Below are positions 1-7,984 of a stretch of 64,000 nucleotides of DNA, in pieces. This stretch comes from Mesorhizobium sp. M9A.F.Ca.ET.002.03.1.2. GTDB lineage: Bacteria; Pseudomonadota; Alphaproteobacteria; Rhizobiales; Rhizobiaceae. A program made the position numbers and the translations under genes. The DNA lies in contig NZ_CP034443.1 of assembly GCF_003952365.1 (NCBI RefSeq), positions 1,791,001-1,855,000 on the forward strand. Direction: 5' to 3'. The notes beneath the pieces are model-generated. The model did not search any database. It worked only from the letters and a program-made list of their open reading frames with translations, and was not told where the DNA came from. Positions within the stretch are counted from its first letter, which is position 1. The number at the start of each line of letters is the position of its first letter.

Positions 1-1
1 C

Positions 2-703
2 GGCCTTCATGGCCTGGATGGCACCGATGGCGCTTTCGTCATTGTTGGCGATCACGCCGTCGAACTGCGTGCCGGTCGACAGCCAGTTGGTCATCAGATT
101 CTGCGCTTCCTCGCGTTTCCAGTTCGACGTCTGCTTGTCGATGATCTTGATGAAGCTGCATTCCGCAGTGGCGATCACATCGTCGATATCCTTGGTGCGC
201 TGCACCGCGGCCTGGTTCGACAGCTCGCCCATGATCACGTAGACATTGGCCTCGGTCTTGCCGGCCTCCTTGAACAGGCGGCAGACTTCCTGGGTTTCGA
301 GAGTGCCGGACTCAACCTCGTTGGAGGCAACGAAGGCCTGGTTGTCCGGCAGGGTGTCGACGTTGACCGGCTCGCGGTTGACATAGACCAGCGGAACCTT
401 GGCCGCAGCTGCGGCGTCCGACATTGCCTGGGTGGCCGAGGTGTCGACCGGGTTAACGATGATCGCGTCGACGCCCGAGGCGACGAAGTTCTTGATCTGG
501 TCAAGCTGCTTGGCGACGTCGTTCTGCGCGTCCTCGACCTGCAATTCCACGCCTTCCATGCCCTTGGCCTGCTCGATCATGCCGTTGCGCAGCACGGTGA
601 GGAAGTTGTCGTCGAACAGCGCCATCGACACGCCGATCTTGGCGGCGAGGGCGGACGAACTCATCAGCGCCGAAAACACGACGCCCAAAAGCAGTTTCTT
701 CAT
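2..703 (-). CDS. Sugar/rhizopine-type ABC transporter periplasmic binding protein (3' end outside window)
   Basis: The first 234 residues of a type-1 periplasmic sugar-binding protein (RbsB/IbpA group) are present; the C-terminus runs off the left edge. It begins with a Sec signal peptide (MKKLLLGVVFSALMSSSALA, cleavage likely near residue 20-21). Typical family segments follow: SMALFDDNFLTVLRNG, EDAQNDVAKQ, IIVNPVDT, VYVNREPV and ANNDESAIGAI. The start codon has a strong GGAGGAG site. It should deliver a sugar or polyol to an ABC importer whose permease and ATPase would lie beyond position 1. The sequence style recalls binding proteins annotated for rhizopine or inositol in rhizobia. The mocDEF-like genes nearby strengthen that reading, but the ligand is inference. 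Confidence 0.85.
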   Translation of the reverse strand, partial: MKKLLLGVVFSALMSSSALAAKIGVSMALFDDNFLTVLRNGMIEQAKGMEGVELQVEDAQNDVAKQLDQIKNFVASGVDAIIVNPVDTSATQAMSDAAAAAKVPLVYVNREPVNVDTLPDNQAFVASNEVESGTLETQEVCRLFKEAGKTEANVYVIMGELSNQAAVQRTKDIDDVIATAECSFIKIIDKQTSNWKREEAQNLMTNWLSTGTQFDGVIANNDESAIGAIQAMKA

Positions 704-1085
704 TTTATTTCTCCTCCACAGAATTGGTGTCCGGCTACACCGATCTACCCGGAATCCCCGCTCTCCCGGGGAATCTCTCCCGATTGCCATCTCCGTTCCC
801 GATGGCGATTTCCGCGTTGACTGGAACGCCACGTCCTCCGCTTGAAACAGATGTTCCGGAACGAAAGAACCAAAATGCCTAGTTAGTGAAATATTTATTC
901 CATTCTGAGTGCGGGCGTCAAGGAGATTCCGAAAGCGGACGCCGGATTTTCGGATAACGCAGCTGAGGGTCGGCAAATCTTCTGCAAGAATCCATCAGGC
1001 TGATGGTTCACATCATTGCCGACGCATTCGCGATGCCCGATCTGAACCTGGATGCCTTGTCTGAGCCCAGAGGTTTTGCCCGAAC
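704..1085. other. Gene-free stretch with candidate operator
   Basis: This 382-base gap separates the LacI-type regulator gene from the binding-protein gene on the minus strand. I see no supported coding sequence. It holds an A+T-rich patch (about 880-900) and a perfect 10-base palindrome, GTTCCGGAAC (853-862). A CG-centred palindrome of this kind is typical of LacI-family operators, so the gap probably carries the promoter of the binding-protein gene. Regulator binding is inferred only. Confidence 0.4.
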
Positions 1086-2117
1086 CTAGATGTTCTCGGG
1101 CAGATAGATATCGAAGGGCAGGAAGGTCTGGCCCGGCGCATTGGCAGCGCCTGCCTCGATGGCATGCGCCATCAGCCCGACAAGTTCGCGGCATAGTGCT
1201 GCCAGCGGCGTCGAGATCACCATGGTCAGGATGTTGTCGGCGAGCGCCGCGCGCGATTCGGCGTTGATCTCGTTGCAGACGACCACCGGCATATTTACCG
1301 GCCTCACGGCCCTGAGCGCCGAGACCGCGCCTTCCATGCCGCCGCCGGCGACGTAGCAGCCGGCAAGATCCGGGTACCGCGCCAGAAGATCGATCATCGC
1401 ATCATGGGTGACCTGGTTGGCTTCCAGGTTGACCAGCGTCTCCAGCACCGTGAATTCCGGCGCATGCTCGCGGAAGAATGATCTGAAGCCGATCTCGCGC
1501 AGCTCATGGCCATGGAAGCGATGGCTGCCGACAAAAAGGGCGACCTTGCCGGGCTTTCTCGCCGCCTTGGCGATCATCCAGGCCGCGGTGCGGCCGACCT
1601 TGCGGTTGTCGAGGCCGACATAGCCCTCCCGGATACCGGCGGCAAAGTCGGACAACAGCGAGAAGACGGGTTGCCCCCTTGCCTTCAGGGTCTCGACGGC
1701 TGCCGTCAGCGTCGGATGGTCCGGGCCGACAAGGGCGACGGCCCTGGATTTCGCCGCCAGCTTGCGCATCTGGGAAGCGATCTCGTCGGGCGCCAGCGAA
1801 CTGGCGAAATCGATGGTTGCGACGCCGCGGAAGCGCTGCGACTGCGACACCGCCAGTTCGAGCTCCCGCGCGAAATCGTTATAGAAAACATCATTGCCCC
1901 TCAGCAGCAGAAAACCGAGCCGGTATTCAGGCAGTTCCTGGCGCATCCGCTGCTTGATCAGCCCGGCGGCGTGGTAGCCGATGCTGGTGGCGGCCTCATA
2001 GACGCGGCGCGCGGTTTCCTCGCGCACCGGCAAGCGGTTGTTCAGCACCCGGTCGACTGTGGCGACGCTGACCCCGGAGATGCGCGCCAGATCGGTGATG
2101 GTCGGCCGTTTTGCCAT
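1086..2117 (-). CDS. LacI-family transcriptional regulator
   Basis: A 343-residue LacI/GalR-type repressor, the usual family length. The N-terminal helix-turn-helix is clear (PTITDLARISGVSVATVDRV, residues 5-24) and is followed by the hinge region and a periplasmic-binding-protein-like effector domain. An AGGAAT ribosome site precedes the ATG. The gene lies between the binding-protein gene and the divergent desaturase-like gene, so it most likely controls both in response to the imported ligand. Nearby palindromes at 853-862 and 2157-2203 are candidate operators. The effector is unknown; the context suggests a sugar, inositol or rhizopine-like compound. Confidence 0.9.
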   Translation of the reverse strand: MAKRPTITDLARISGVSVATVDRVLNNRLPVREETARRVYEAATSIGYHAAGLIKQRMRQELPEYRLGFLLLRGNDVFYNDFARELELAVSQSQRFRGVATIDFASSLAPDEIASQMRKLAAKSRAVALVGPDHPTLTAAVETLKARGQPVFSLLSDFAAGIREGYVGLDNRKVGRTAAWMIAKAARKPGKVALFVGSHRFHGHELREIGFRSFFREHAPEFTVLETLVNLEANQVTHDAMIDLLARYPDLAGCYVAGGGMEGAVSALRAVRPVNMPVVVCNEINAESRAALADNILTMVISTPLAALCRELVGLMAHAIEAGAANAPGQTFLPFDIYLPENI

Positions 2118-2156
2118 GAGATTCCTGCCTGATTGCTAGCATAGCCTTACACCACT

Positions 2157-2203
2157 ATGATAGGAAATGATAGAAACTATCTTTGTGACATTGAGCCTAT
2201 CAT
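2157..2203. promoter_or_regulatory. Nested inverted repeats, candidate operator of the LacI-type regulator
   Basis: The intergenic region between the divergent regulator and desaturase-like genes holds two nested palindromes. The outer arms are ATGATAGG (2157-2164) and CCTATCAT (2196-2203). Inside them is GATAGAAACTATC (2169-2181), with 5-base arms. The half-site GATAG therefore recurs in both orientations within 47 bases. Placement between divergent genes next to a LacI-family gene suggests an autoregulatory operator. This is inferred from symmetry and position. Confidence 0.45.
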
Positions 2204-2286
2204 GGCTTGGCGCTACTTTACAACGCAAGCACCTGTGGCAGGGGGCACCCGTCCTGACGGACGTTGTGCCGACGGAGGCAGCGTCT

Positions 2287-3396
2287 ATGGAAGCGACACT
2301 ATCCGCAACGCCCTCCCGGCGTGACTACAGCCTGCTCGGCCGCGACGCGAAGCGCGCCGTCGAGACCGGGCTGGCGGCGGCCGAGTGGTATCACACCGAC
2401 GTGCCCCGCAAGCAGATGAAGGAGCTGATGAAGCGGGAGGACGGGCCGGCGATCCGCGATACGATCATCTGGCTCGGCGCGCTGATCCTGAGCGGCGCCG
2501 GCGGCGCCTGGTTCTGGGGCACGTGGTGGTGCGTGCCGTTCTTCTTCGTCTATGGCGTCCTTTATGGATCCTCGACAGATTCACGCTGGCACGAATGCGG
2601 TCACGGCACCGCGTTCAGGACGCAGTGGATGAACGATGTGATCTACCAGGTCGCCAGCTTCATGATCATGCGCAACCCGGTGACCTGGCGCTGGAGTCAC
2701 ACGCGGCACCACACCGATACGATCATCGTCGGCCGCGATCCGGAGATCGCGGTGATGCGCCCGCCGGATCTGTTGCGCGTCGTGCTCAATGTCTTCGGCA
2801 TTGTCGATGCCTGGCATGCCATGACCGACATGGTGCGCAATGCGGCCGGCATCATCAGCCCGGCGGAAAAGACCTTCATTCCCGAGCAGGAGCAGCCGAA
2901 GGCGATCCGCATCGCCCGTATCTGGACAGCGATCTATGCCGCGACGATCGCGCTGGCGCTTTATACGGGCTCGTTCCTGCCCTTGATGCTGGTCGGGCTG
3001 CCGAGGCTCTACGGCGCCTGGCATCATGTCATGACCGGCCTGCTGCAGCATGGCGGCCTCGCCGAAAATGTCATCGACCATCGCCTCAACAGCCGCACCG
3101 TCTACATGAACCCGATCAGCCGCTTCATCTACTGGAACATGAACTACCATGTGGAGCACCACATGTTCCCGATGGTGCCCTATCACGCGCTGCCGAGGCT
3201 GCACGAGTTGATCAAGCACGACCTGCCGGCGCCGACGCCGTCGATCCTGGTCGGCTATCGCGAGATGGTGCCTGCCTTCCTGCGCCAGCTGCGCCATGAA
3301 GACTATTTCCTCAAGCGCGCGCTGCCGCCGACCGCGAAGCCCTATCGTGAAGAGCTTCACAACGATAACCATGCTGTCGCGGCGGCAGCGGAATGA
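2287..3396 (+). CDS. mocD: Fatty acid desaturase-like membrane di-iron oxygenase (MocD-like)
   Basis: A 369-residue integral-membrane di-iron enzyme with the three histidine boxes of the desaturase/hydroxylase superfamily: HECGH (about 102-106), HTRHH (about 138-142) and HVEHH (about 288-292). Hydrophobic segments lie between them. The start at 2287 is preferred over an upstream in-frame ATG at 2167 because GGAGG sits 8 bases before it. A Rieske ferredoxin and a ferredoxin reductase follow directly, which would supply electrons. In the rhizobial moc locus a protein of this type, with its ferredoxin and reductase, is proposed to demethylate the rhizopine 3-O-methyl-scyllo-inosamine. The substrate here is inference; a lipid or other hydrocarbon is possible. 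Confidence 0.85.
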   Translation: MEATLSATPSRRDYSLLGRDAKRAVETGLAAAEWYHTDVPRKQMKELMKREDGPAIRDTIIWLGALILSGAGGAWFWGTWWCVPFFFVYGVLYGSSTDSRWHECGHGTAFRTQWMNDVIYQVASFMIMRNPVTWRWSHTRHHTDTIIVGRDPEIAVMRPPDLLRVVLNVFGIVDAWHAMTDMVRNAAGIISPAEKTFIPEQEQPKAIRIARIWTAIYAATIALALYTGSFLPLMLVGLPRLYGAWHHVMTGLLQHGGLAENVIDHRLNSRTVYMNPISRFIYWNMNYHVEHHMFPMVPYHALPRLHELIKHDLPAPTPSILVGYREMVPAFLRQLRHEDYFLKRALPPTAKPYREELHNDNHAVAAAAE

Positions 3397-3448
3397 CATG
3401 CGCCCGTGCCGGGCAAGTTGACCAAGCAAAATTCTGCCGGGAGGACCG

Positions 3449-3763
3449 ATGAGCGACTGGGTCGAGGCCTGTGATGCCGAAGACATCGACGAAGAGGACG
3501 TGATGCGGTTCGACCATGACGGCCGCACCTTCGCCATCTATCGCAGCCCCGACGACGAATATTTCGCGACGGACGGTTTGTGCACGCATGAGAAGGTGCA
3601 TCTGGCCGACGGGCTGGTGATGGACGACATCATCGAATGCCCGAAGCACAATGGCCGCTTCAACTACAAGACCGGTGCGGCCAGGGGTGCGCCGGTCTGC
3701 GTCAATCTCAGGACCTATCCGGTCAAGGTCGACGCCGGCAAAATCCTCATTCAGATTGGGTGA
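3449..3763 (+). CDS. mocE: Rieske-type [2Fe-2S] ferredoxin (MocE-like)
   Basis: A 104-residue soluble Rieske ferredoxin. The cluster ligands are visible as C-x-H (Cys45, His47 in CTHEKVHL) and C-x2-H (Cys64, His67 in CPKHNGRF). A GGGAGGA ribosome site precedes the ATG. The gene lies 52 bases after the desaturase-like gene and 5 bases before the reductase gene, so the three are very likely one operon. It should carry electrons from the reductase to the oxygenase. The length and the lack of other domains fit the small ferredoxins of multicomponent oxygenases; the MocE identity rests on gene order. Confidence 0.88.
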   Translation: MSDWVEACDAEDIDEEDVMRFDHDGRTFAIYRSPDDEYFATDGLCTHEKVHLADGLVMDDIIECPKHNGRFNYKTGAARGAPVCVNLRTYPVKVDAGKILIQIG

Positions 3764-3768
3764 CGGCG

Positions 3769-4998
3769 ATGACGAAGGGGATGGTCATCATCGGCGCCGG
3801 CGAATGCGGTGGACGCGCTGCCTTGGCGCTGCGCGATCTCGGCTATGACGGGCCGGTGACGCTGGTCGGCGACGAGCCGCATCTGCCCTATGAGCGGCCG
3901 CCGCTGTCCAAGGACGCAATGGTCAGCGACGCGCCCGAGATCAAGGCGATCGCCAGCGACGCGGTGCTGGCCGAGAGATCGATCAGGCATATCCACTCGG
4001 TTCAGGCGGTGGCGATCGACCGCGCGGCGCATCTCGTGCGCCTGTCCGACGGCTCGGTCCTGCCCTACGACAAGCTGTTGCTGGCGACCGGTTCGATCCC
4101 GCGCAAGCTGCCGATGCCGGGCCTCGGGCCGCGCTGCGTCTATCTCCGGACCTTCAACGACGCACTCGCCATTCGCGCCCATCTCAGCGCCGGGAACCGC
4201 ATCGCCATCGTCGGCGGCGGCTTCATCGGCCTCGAACTCGCCGCCGCGGCGCGCAGGCTGGGCGCCGCGGTCACCGTCATCGAGGCGCAGCCGCGCATCC
4301 TGATGCGCGGCGTGCCGGCCGAGATCGCCAAAATCGTCCATGACGCGCATGAGGCCGAAGGCGTCGACATCCTATGCGGGGCCGGCATCGCCGCGATCGC
4401 CGACGACGGCGCCGAGGTGCGCATCGCGCTTGCCAGCGGGCAGCACATCGTCGCCGATCTGGCGGTGATCGGCATCGGCGCCGTGCCGGTGACCGGACTT
4501 GCCGCAGAGGCGGGACTGGCGATCGACAACGGCATAGCGGTCGATGCCGAGCTTCGCACCACCGATCCGGATATCTTTGCCGCCGGCGACTGCTGCTCGT
4601 TTCCGCTTGCCGTCTATGGCGGCCGGCGCGTGCGATTGGAAGCCTGGCGCAACGCGCAGGAGCAGGGCGCGCTTGCGGCCAGGAACATGCTGGGCGCCGG
4701 CGAGGCCCACGCGGCTGTGCCATGGTTCTGGTCGGATCAGTACGGCCTGACCTTGCAGATATCCGGCCTGCCGGACGAGGGCTGCAGCGTTGTGCGCCGC
4801 GACCTCGACGACGGCGCCTTCATCCTGTTCCATTTGACGCAGGACGGCCGGCTGGTCGCGGCGAGCGGCATCGGCCCGGGCAATGCGGTCGCCCGCGACA
4901 TAAGGCTGGCGGAGATGCTGATCGCCAGGCGGGCGACGCCGGCGCCGGAAGCGCTCGGCTCGCAAACGGTCAAGCTGAAGTCGCTGCTGGCGGCATGA
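3769..4998 (+). CDS. mocF: FAD-dependent ferredoxin reductase (MocF-like)
   Basis: A 409-residue pyridine nucleotide-disulfide oxidoreductase-type flavoprotein, the usual length for ferredoxin reductases of oxygenase systems. The N-terminal FAD fold shows IIGAGECGGRAA (about residue 6), the NAD(P)H fold shows IVGGGFIGLELAA in mid-protein, and TTDPDIFAAGDC is the second FAD contact. A C-terminal reductase domain follows. The ATG at 3769 starts just after the ferredoxin stop codon; in-frame codons farther upstream fall inside the ferredoxin gene. It should pass electrons from NAD(P)H to the Rieske protein encoded just before it. Confidence 0.88.
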   Translation: MTKGMVIIGAGECGGRAALALRDLGYDGPVTLVGDEPHLPYERPPLSKDAMVSDAPEIKAIASDAVLAERSIRHIHSVQAVAIDRAAHLVRLSDGSVLPYDKLLLATGSIPRKLPMPGLGPRCVYLRTFNDALAIRAHLSAGNRIAIVGGGFIGLELAAAARRLGAAVTVIEAQPRILMRGVPAEIAKIVHDAHEAEGVDILCGAGIAAIADDGAEVRIALASGQHIVADLAVIGIGAVPVTGLAAEAGLAIDNGIAVDAELRTTDPDIFAAGDCCSFPLAVYGGRRVRLEAWRNAQEQGALAARNMLGAGEAHAAVPWFWSDQYGLTLQISGLPDEGCSVVRRDLDDGAFILFHLTQDGRLVAASGIGPGNAVARDIRLAEMLIARRATPAPEALGSQTVKLKSLLAA

Positions 4999-5019
4999 AC
5001 CGGGCCGTCGATGCCGGAA

Positions 5020-5454
5020 CTACGCCGCTTCGACGATCTCGACCAGTTCAACGTCGAACACCAGGTCCTTTCCGGCCAACGGATGATTGCCGTCGAGCTT
5101 GACGCTGGCGTCGTCCACGCCGACGACTGTTACTGGCATGGCGCGCCCTTCGCGGGTGCGGGCCTGCAATCGGGCGCCGATATCAATGTTTATGTTTTCC
5201 GGCACGTTGGCGCGGTCGATGGTTACCACCGCTTCAGGGCGATGCGGGCCGTAGGCGGCGTCGGCGGGAACGGTAACGGTGCTTTTCGTGCCGACCTCCA
5301 TGCCATCGACATGGGTTTCAAGACCGGGGATCAGCTGTCCTTCACCCAGTGTGAACTGCAGCGGTTCACTGCCGGAAGAATCGAATTGAGTGCCGTCGAC
5401 TAGACGTCCAGTATAGTTGATGCGCACGGTATCGCCATTCTTGGCCTGTGTCAT
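5020..5454 (-). CDS. FKBP-type peptidyl-prolyl cis-trans isomerase
   Basis: A 144-residue SlyD/FKBP-type isomerase. The N-terminal FKBP core is clear (VRINYTGRLVDGTQFDSS, then GEGQLIPGLETHVDGM). The rest holds the insert-in-flap region and ends in a short LVFDVELVEI strand. The ATG at 5454 is preferred over one nine bases upstream because the AAAGG ribosome site abuts the upstream codon but is well spaced for this one. It should act as a cytoplasmic folding helper or chaperone. It is convergent with the reductase gene, with only 21 bases between them. Confidence 0.9.
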   Translation of the reverse strand: MTQAKNGDTVRINYTGRLVDGTQFDSSGSEPLQFTLGEGQLIPGLETHVDGMEVGTKSTVTVPADAAYGPHRPEAVVTIDRANVPENINIDIGARLQARTREGRAMPVTVVGVDDASVKLDGNHPLAGKDLVFDVELVEIVEAA

Positions 5455-6090
5455 GGCTGCCATCCTTTGGGAGTTTTTGAGGGACCGGCCCAGAGTTCAC
5501 GGCCCCGTTCTCGACCATCCACGCACGAAGGTGCGCGGTGCGAGACTCTAAAACTAGGGGCTCGGCTGCCGATGTAAAGTGCTGGAGCTGCCGAGAAATG
5601 TCGAGGTTCGGTGCCTGAGAACAATTATGCCCGACACCAACTGAACCGTGCTCGGCTTCGTCGCAGTCTCGAAACGGCTGAAGGAACAACCACATCTGGG
5701 ATGGCAGGTCGAGCAGCAGATCGGGGCGGGAGCCAACGGCATCCGAACAGATGAGGCCTTCGAATTTAGACGCCGGGGTGAATGTCAGCAGGTTGGCACT
5801 CGTTGCTCGTGCGGTAGAACTCGACATCACCGGCAAGAAACCCGCCGCCGGCGAACAGATCGTACATCGCGATGCCGAGACCATGAGCATAGTAGGTGTT
5901 CGGCCCACCCGGGCGGCTGTGGTCGTCAGGTACCAAACGTTGGATTTTCACCGCTGTCTAGTGATGAAAGCCTGACGCTCGGTACCCACTCGGAATGGCG
6001 GGAGACGACCCGAGCGGAAGCTCGTCGGCCGAATTCACGCCCATGACCCTGATCGGATATTGCCAATGGCTTATTTGTCCTTGGTCCATC
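5455..6090. other. Gene-free stretch, probably decayed sequence
   Basis: About 640 bases without a gene I can support. Short open frames exist on both strands, but none has a recognisable domain, a good ribosome site or consistent codon use. The segment contains one copy of a direct repeat (5905-5955) whose partner lies at 13093-13137. It may be the eroded edge of an inserted block. Confidence 0.5.
5905..5955 (+). repeat. Direct repeat, left copy
   Basis: The sequence from CCACCC to TTCACCGCT matches the segment at 13093-13137 in the same orientation. The core is GGTACCAAACGTTGGATT here and GGTACCAAGCGTCGGATT there. Both share a preceding GGCGGCTGTG, and a few small insertions or deletions separate the copies. 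The pair brackets about 7 kb of accessory-type genes. Confidence 0.6.
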
Positions 6091-7887
6091 TCACGGCAAT
6101 CGAGATCTTTTTGACCGGATCGAATGCGTGGAACCGCTTGCTTTCGGTGCCGCCGCCTCCTGCAGCTCGCGGCGAAATTCATCGCGTTTCTCATGGATCG
6201 AAGCGATGACCGGTCCTGCCGCCTGGCCCAATCCGATCAGCGCCGCTTCTGACAGCTGCAGGCTGGCCTCGATCGTTTCAGGCACGGCGTCGGTCACACC
6301 AATCGCATAGAGGTGACGCGCGTGGCCAGCATCGCGGGCGCGCGAGACGATGACGATGTCCGGTCTCAGCGCACGTACCTGTCTTACGATTTCGTCGATA
6401 TCGGCCTGCCCGGCAACCGTTACGATGACGGCTTTGGCGTCCGTGAGACCGCAGCTCTTCAGGAATTCCGGGTCTGTCGCGTTGCCGTAATAGACCTCTC
6501 GCCCGCTTCGCCGGTATGCCGGGACCGCGGCGGCGTCATTGTCCACTGCGATATAGCGACAGCTGTGCCGATCCAGCAGCGAGCAGACGACGTGTCCGAC
6601 CCGGCCATGCCCGATGACGATTGCGTGTCCGGCGACGTCACTTGGCGCGACGGCGAGTTCCGGGTCGAGCGCCCTGGACTCCTGGAACCTCGGCGTCAAT
6701 CGCCGTGCGACCAGACTCAGCGCCGGAATGAGCGTCATCGTGATCGAAGTCACTGTCAAGGTGAAGCTCGAGACGTTGGAGCTGATAAGTCCGAGCGTGG
6801 TTGCCATGCCAATGCCAACGAATGCGAATTCGCCGCCTGGACCAAGGAGCAGGCCCGTTTCGATCGCTGCAGGCCAGGACAAGCGAAAGATCCAGGCAAG
6901 GCCGGTGAGCAGGAGCACCTTGACACCAATGAGGCCGACGACAGAGGCAAGAAGCCAGAATGGTTCGCGAGCAAGCTCGCGGACGTCGATATTCATGCCG
7001 ACAGTAAAGAAGAATACGCCAAGCAGCAGCCCCTTGAAAGGACCGGCGGTTGTTTCTATCGCCTTGCGAAATTCGGTCTCGGCGAGCAGCAGCCCCGCGA
7101 TGAACGCTCCCAGCGCCATGGACAGTCCGGCCAGCGCGGCCGCGACCCCGGTACCGATAATCACGAATAACGTCGCGGCCACAAACAATTCAATGCTTCC
7201 GGCGGAGGCGACCATTCGGAAGAGGGGCCGCAGAAACAGACGCCCGACGATAGCGATCGCCGTAACGGCAAGCGTCGCATTCAAGAAGGTAAGCGCGAGA
7301 TTGGCCGTGACTGAGCTGCTCGTGTCGCCACCTAGGATGGAGACGAAGAGCAGGATTGGAATCACAGCCAGGTCTTGCGCCAGGAGCACGGCAAAACTGG
7401 CTCGGCCGGCAACCGTGGCAAGCCGCCCCTGGTGGGAAAGCACCTCGATAACTATCGCGGTCGAGGACAAGGCAAGGCAGGCGCCGAGGATGATCGATAC
7501 GGTCGGTGAGTTGCCGGCCAGGGCTGCGATTCCGCCGATCACAGCGGCGGAAAAGATGACCTGCAAGCTCCCGAGTCCGAACACCAGGCGGCGCATGGTC
7601 TTCAAACGTTCGTAGGATAGCTCCATGCCGACAATAAAGAGCAAGAACACCACGCCGAGTTCGGCGATCCCAGCAACGTTTTTGGCATCGACGACGGTGA
7701 CCCAGTACAAGAACGGAAATGCGTTGATGAGCGAGCCCAAGCCCAGTGGACCAAGGAGCGCCCCAGCCGCCATGTAACCGAGCACGGTGCTAAATCCGAA
7801 ACGCCGCATCAACGGAACAACAATGCCCGCCGTCCCAAGTACGACAAGCGCATCGCTATAGGAATCGATATTGATCGGCGCTGCCAC
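6091..7887 (-). CDS. CPA2-family cation:proton antiporter with TrkA-N domain (KefB/YbaL type)
   Basis: A 598-residue membrane transporter. Residues 1 to about 390 form the Na+/H+-exchanger-type domain with roughly a dozen hydrophobic segments (LGYMAAGALLGPLGL, GVVFLLFIVGMELSYERL, LLGPGGEFAFVGIGMA). From about residue 415 a TrkA-N nucleotide-binding fold follows (AIVIGHGRVGHVVCSLL, then DPEFLKSCGLTDAKAVIVTV). It starts with GTG preceded by GAGGGA. Proteins of this build mediate K+ or Na+ efflux in exchange for protons under nucleotide or redox control. The ion is not decidable from sequence. It is the first gene of the accessory-looking block. Confidence 0.9.
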   Translation of the reverse strand: MAAPINIDSYSDALVVLGTAGIVVPLMRRFGFSTVLGYMAAGALLGPLGLGSLINAFPFLYWVTVVDAKNVAGIAELGVVFLLFIVGMELSYERLKTMRRLVFGLGSLQVIFSAAVIGGIAALAGNSPTVSIILGACLALSSTAIVIEVLSHQGRLATVAGRASFAVLLAQDLAVIPILLFVSILGGDTSSSVTANLALTFLNATLAVTAIAIVGRLFLRPLFRMVASAGSIELFVAATLFVIIGTGVAAALAGLSMALGAFIAGLLLAETEFRKAIETTAGPFKGLLLGVFFFTVGMNIDVRELAREPFWLLASVVGLIGVKVLLLTGLAWIFRLSWPAAIETGLLLGPGGEFAFVGIGMATTLGLISSNVSSFTLTVTSITMTLIPALSLVARRLTPRFQESRALDPELAVAPSDVAGHAIVIGHGRVGHVVCSLLDRHSCRYIAVDNDAAAVPAYRRSGREVYYGNATDPEFLKSCGLTDAKAVIVTVAGQADIDEIVRQVRALRPDIVIVSRARDAGHARHLYAIGVTDAVPETIEASLQLSEAALIGLGQAAGPVIASIHEKRDEFRRELQEAAAPKASGSTHSIRSKRSRLP

Positions 7888-7984
7888 TCATCCCTCTGTC
7901 TCTGGCTTGATGCACAATTTCCGTACTGGAATACATAGTGTGTGCATAGCCAATGGCCGACCAAGTCGCCCGATGAATTCAATC

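Noticed and set aside
5766..5951. 61-codon minus-strand frame in the decayed gap (GIAMYDLFAGGGFLAGDVEF)
   Set aside because: It faintly recalls the N-terminus of a SAM-dependent methyltransferase, but no downstream motif follows in any frame, so I could not support even a pseudogene.
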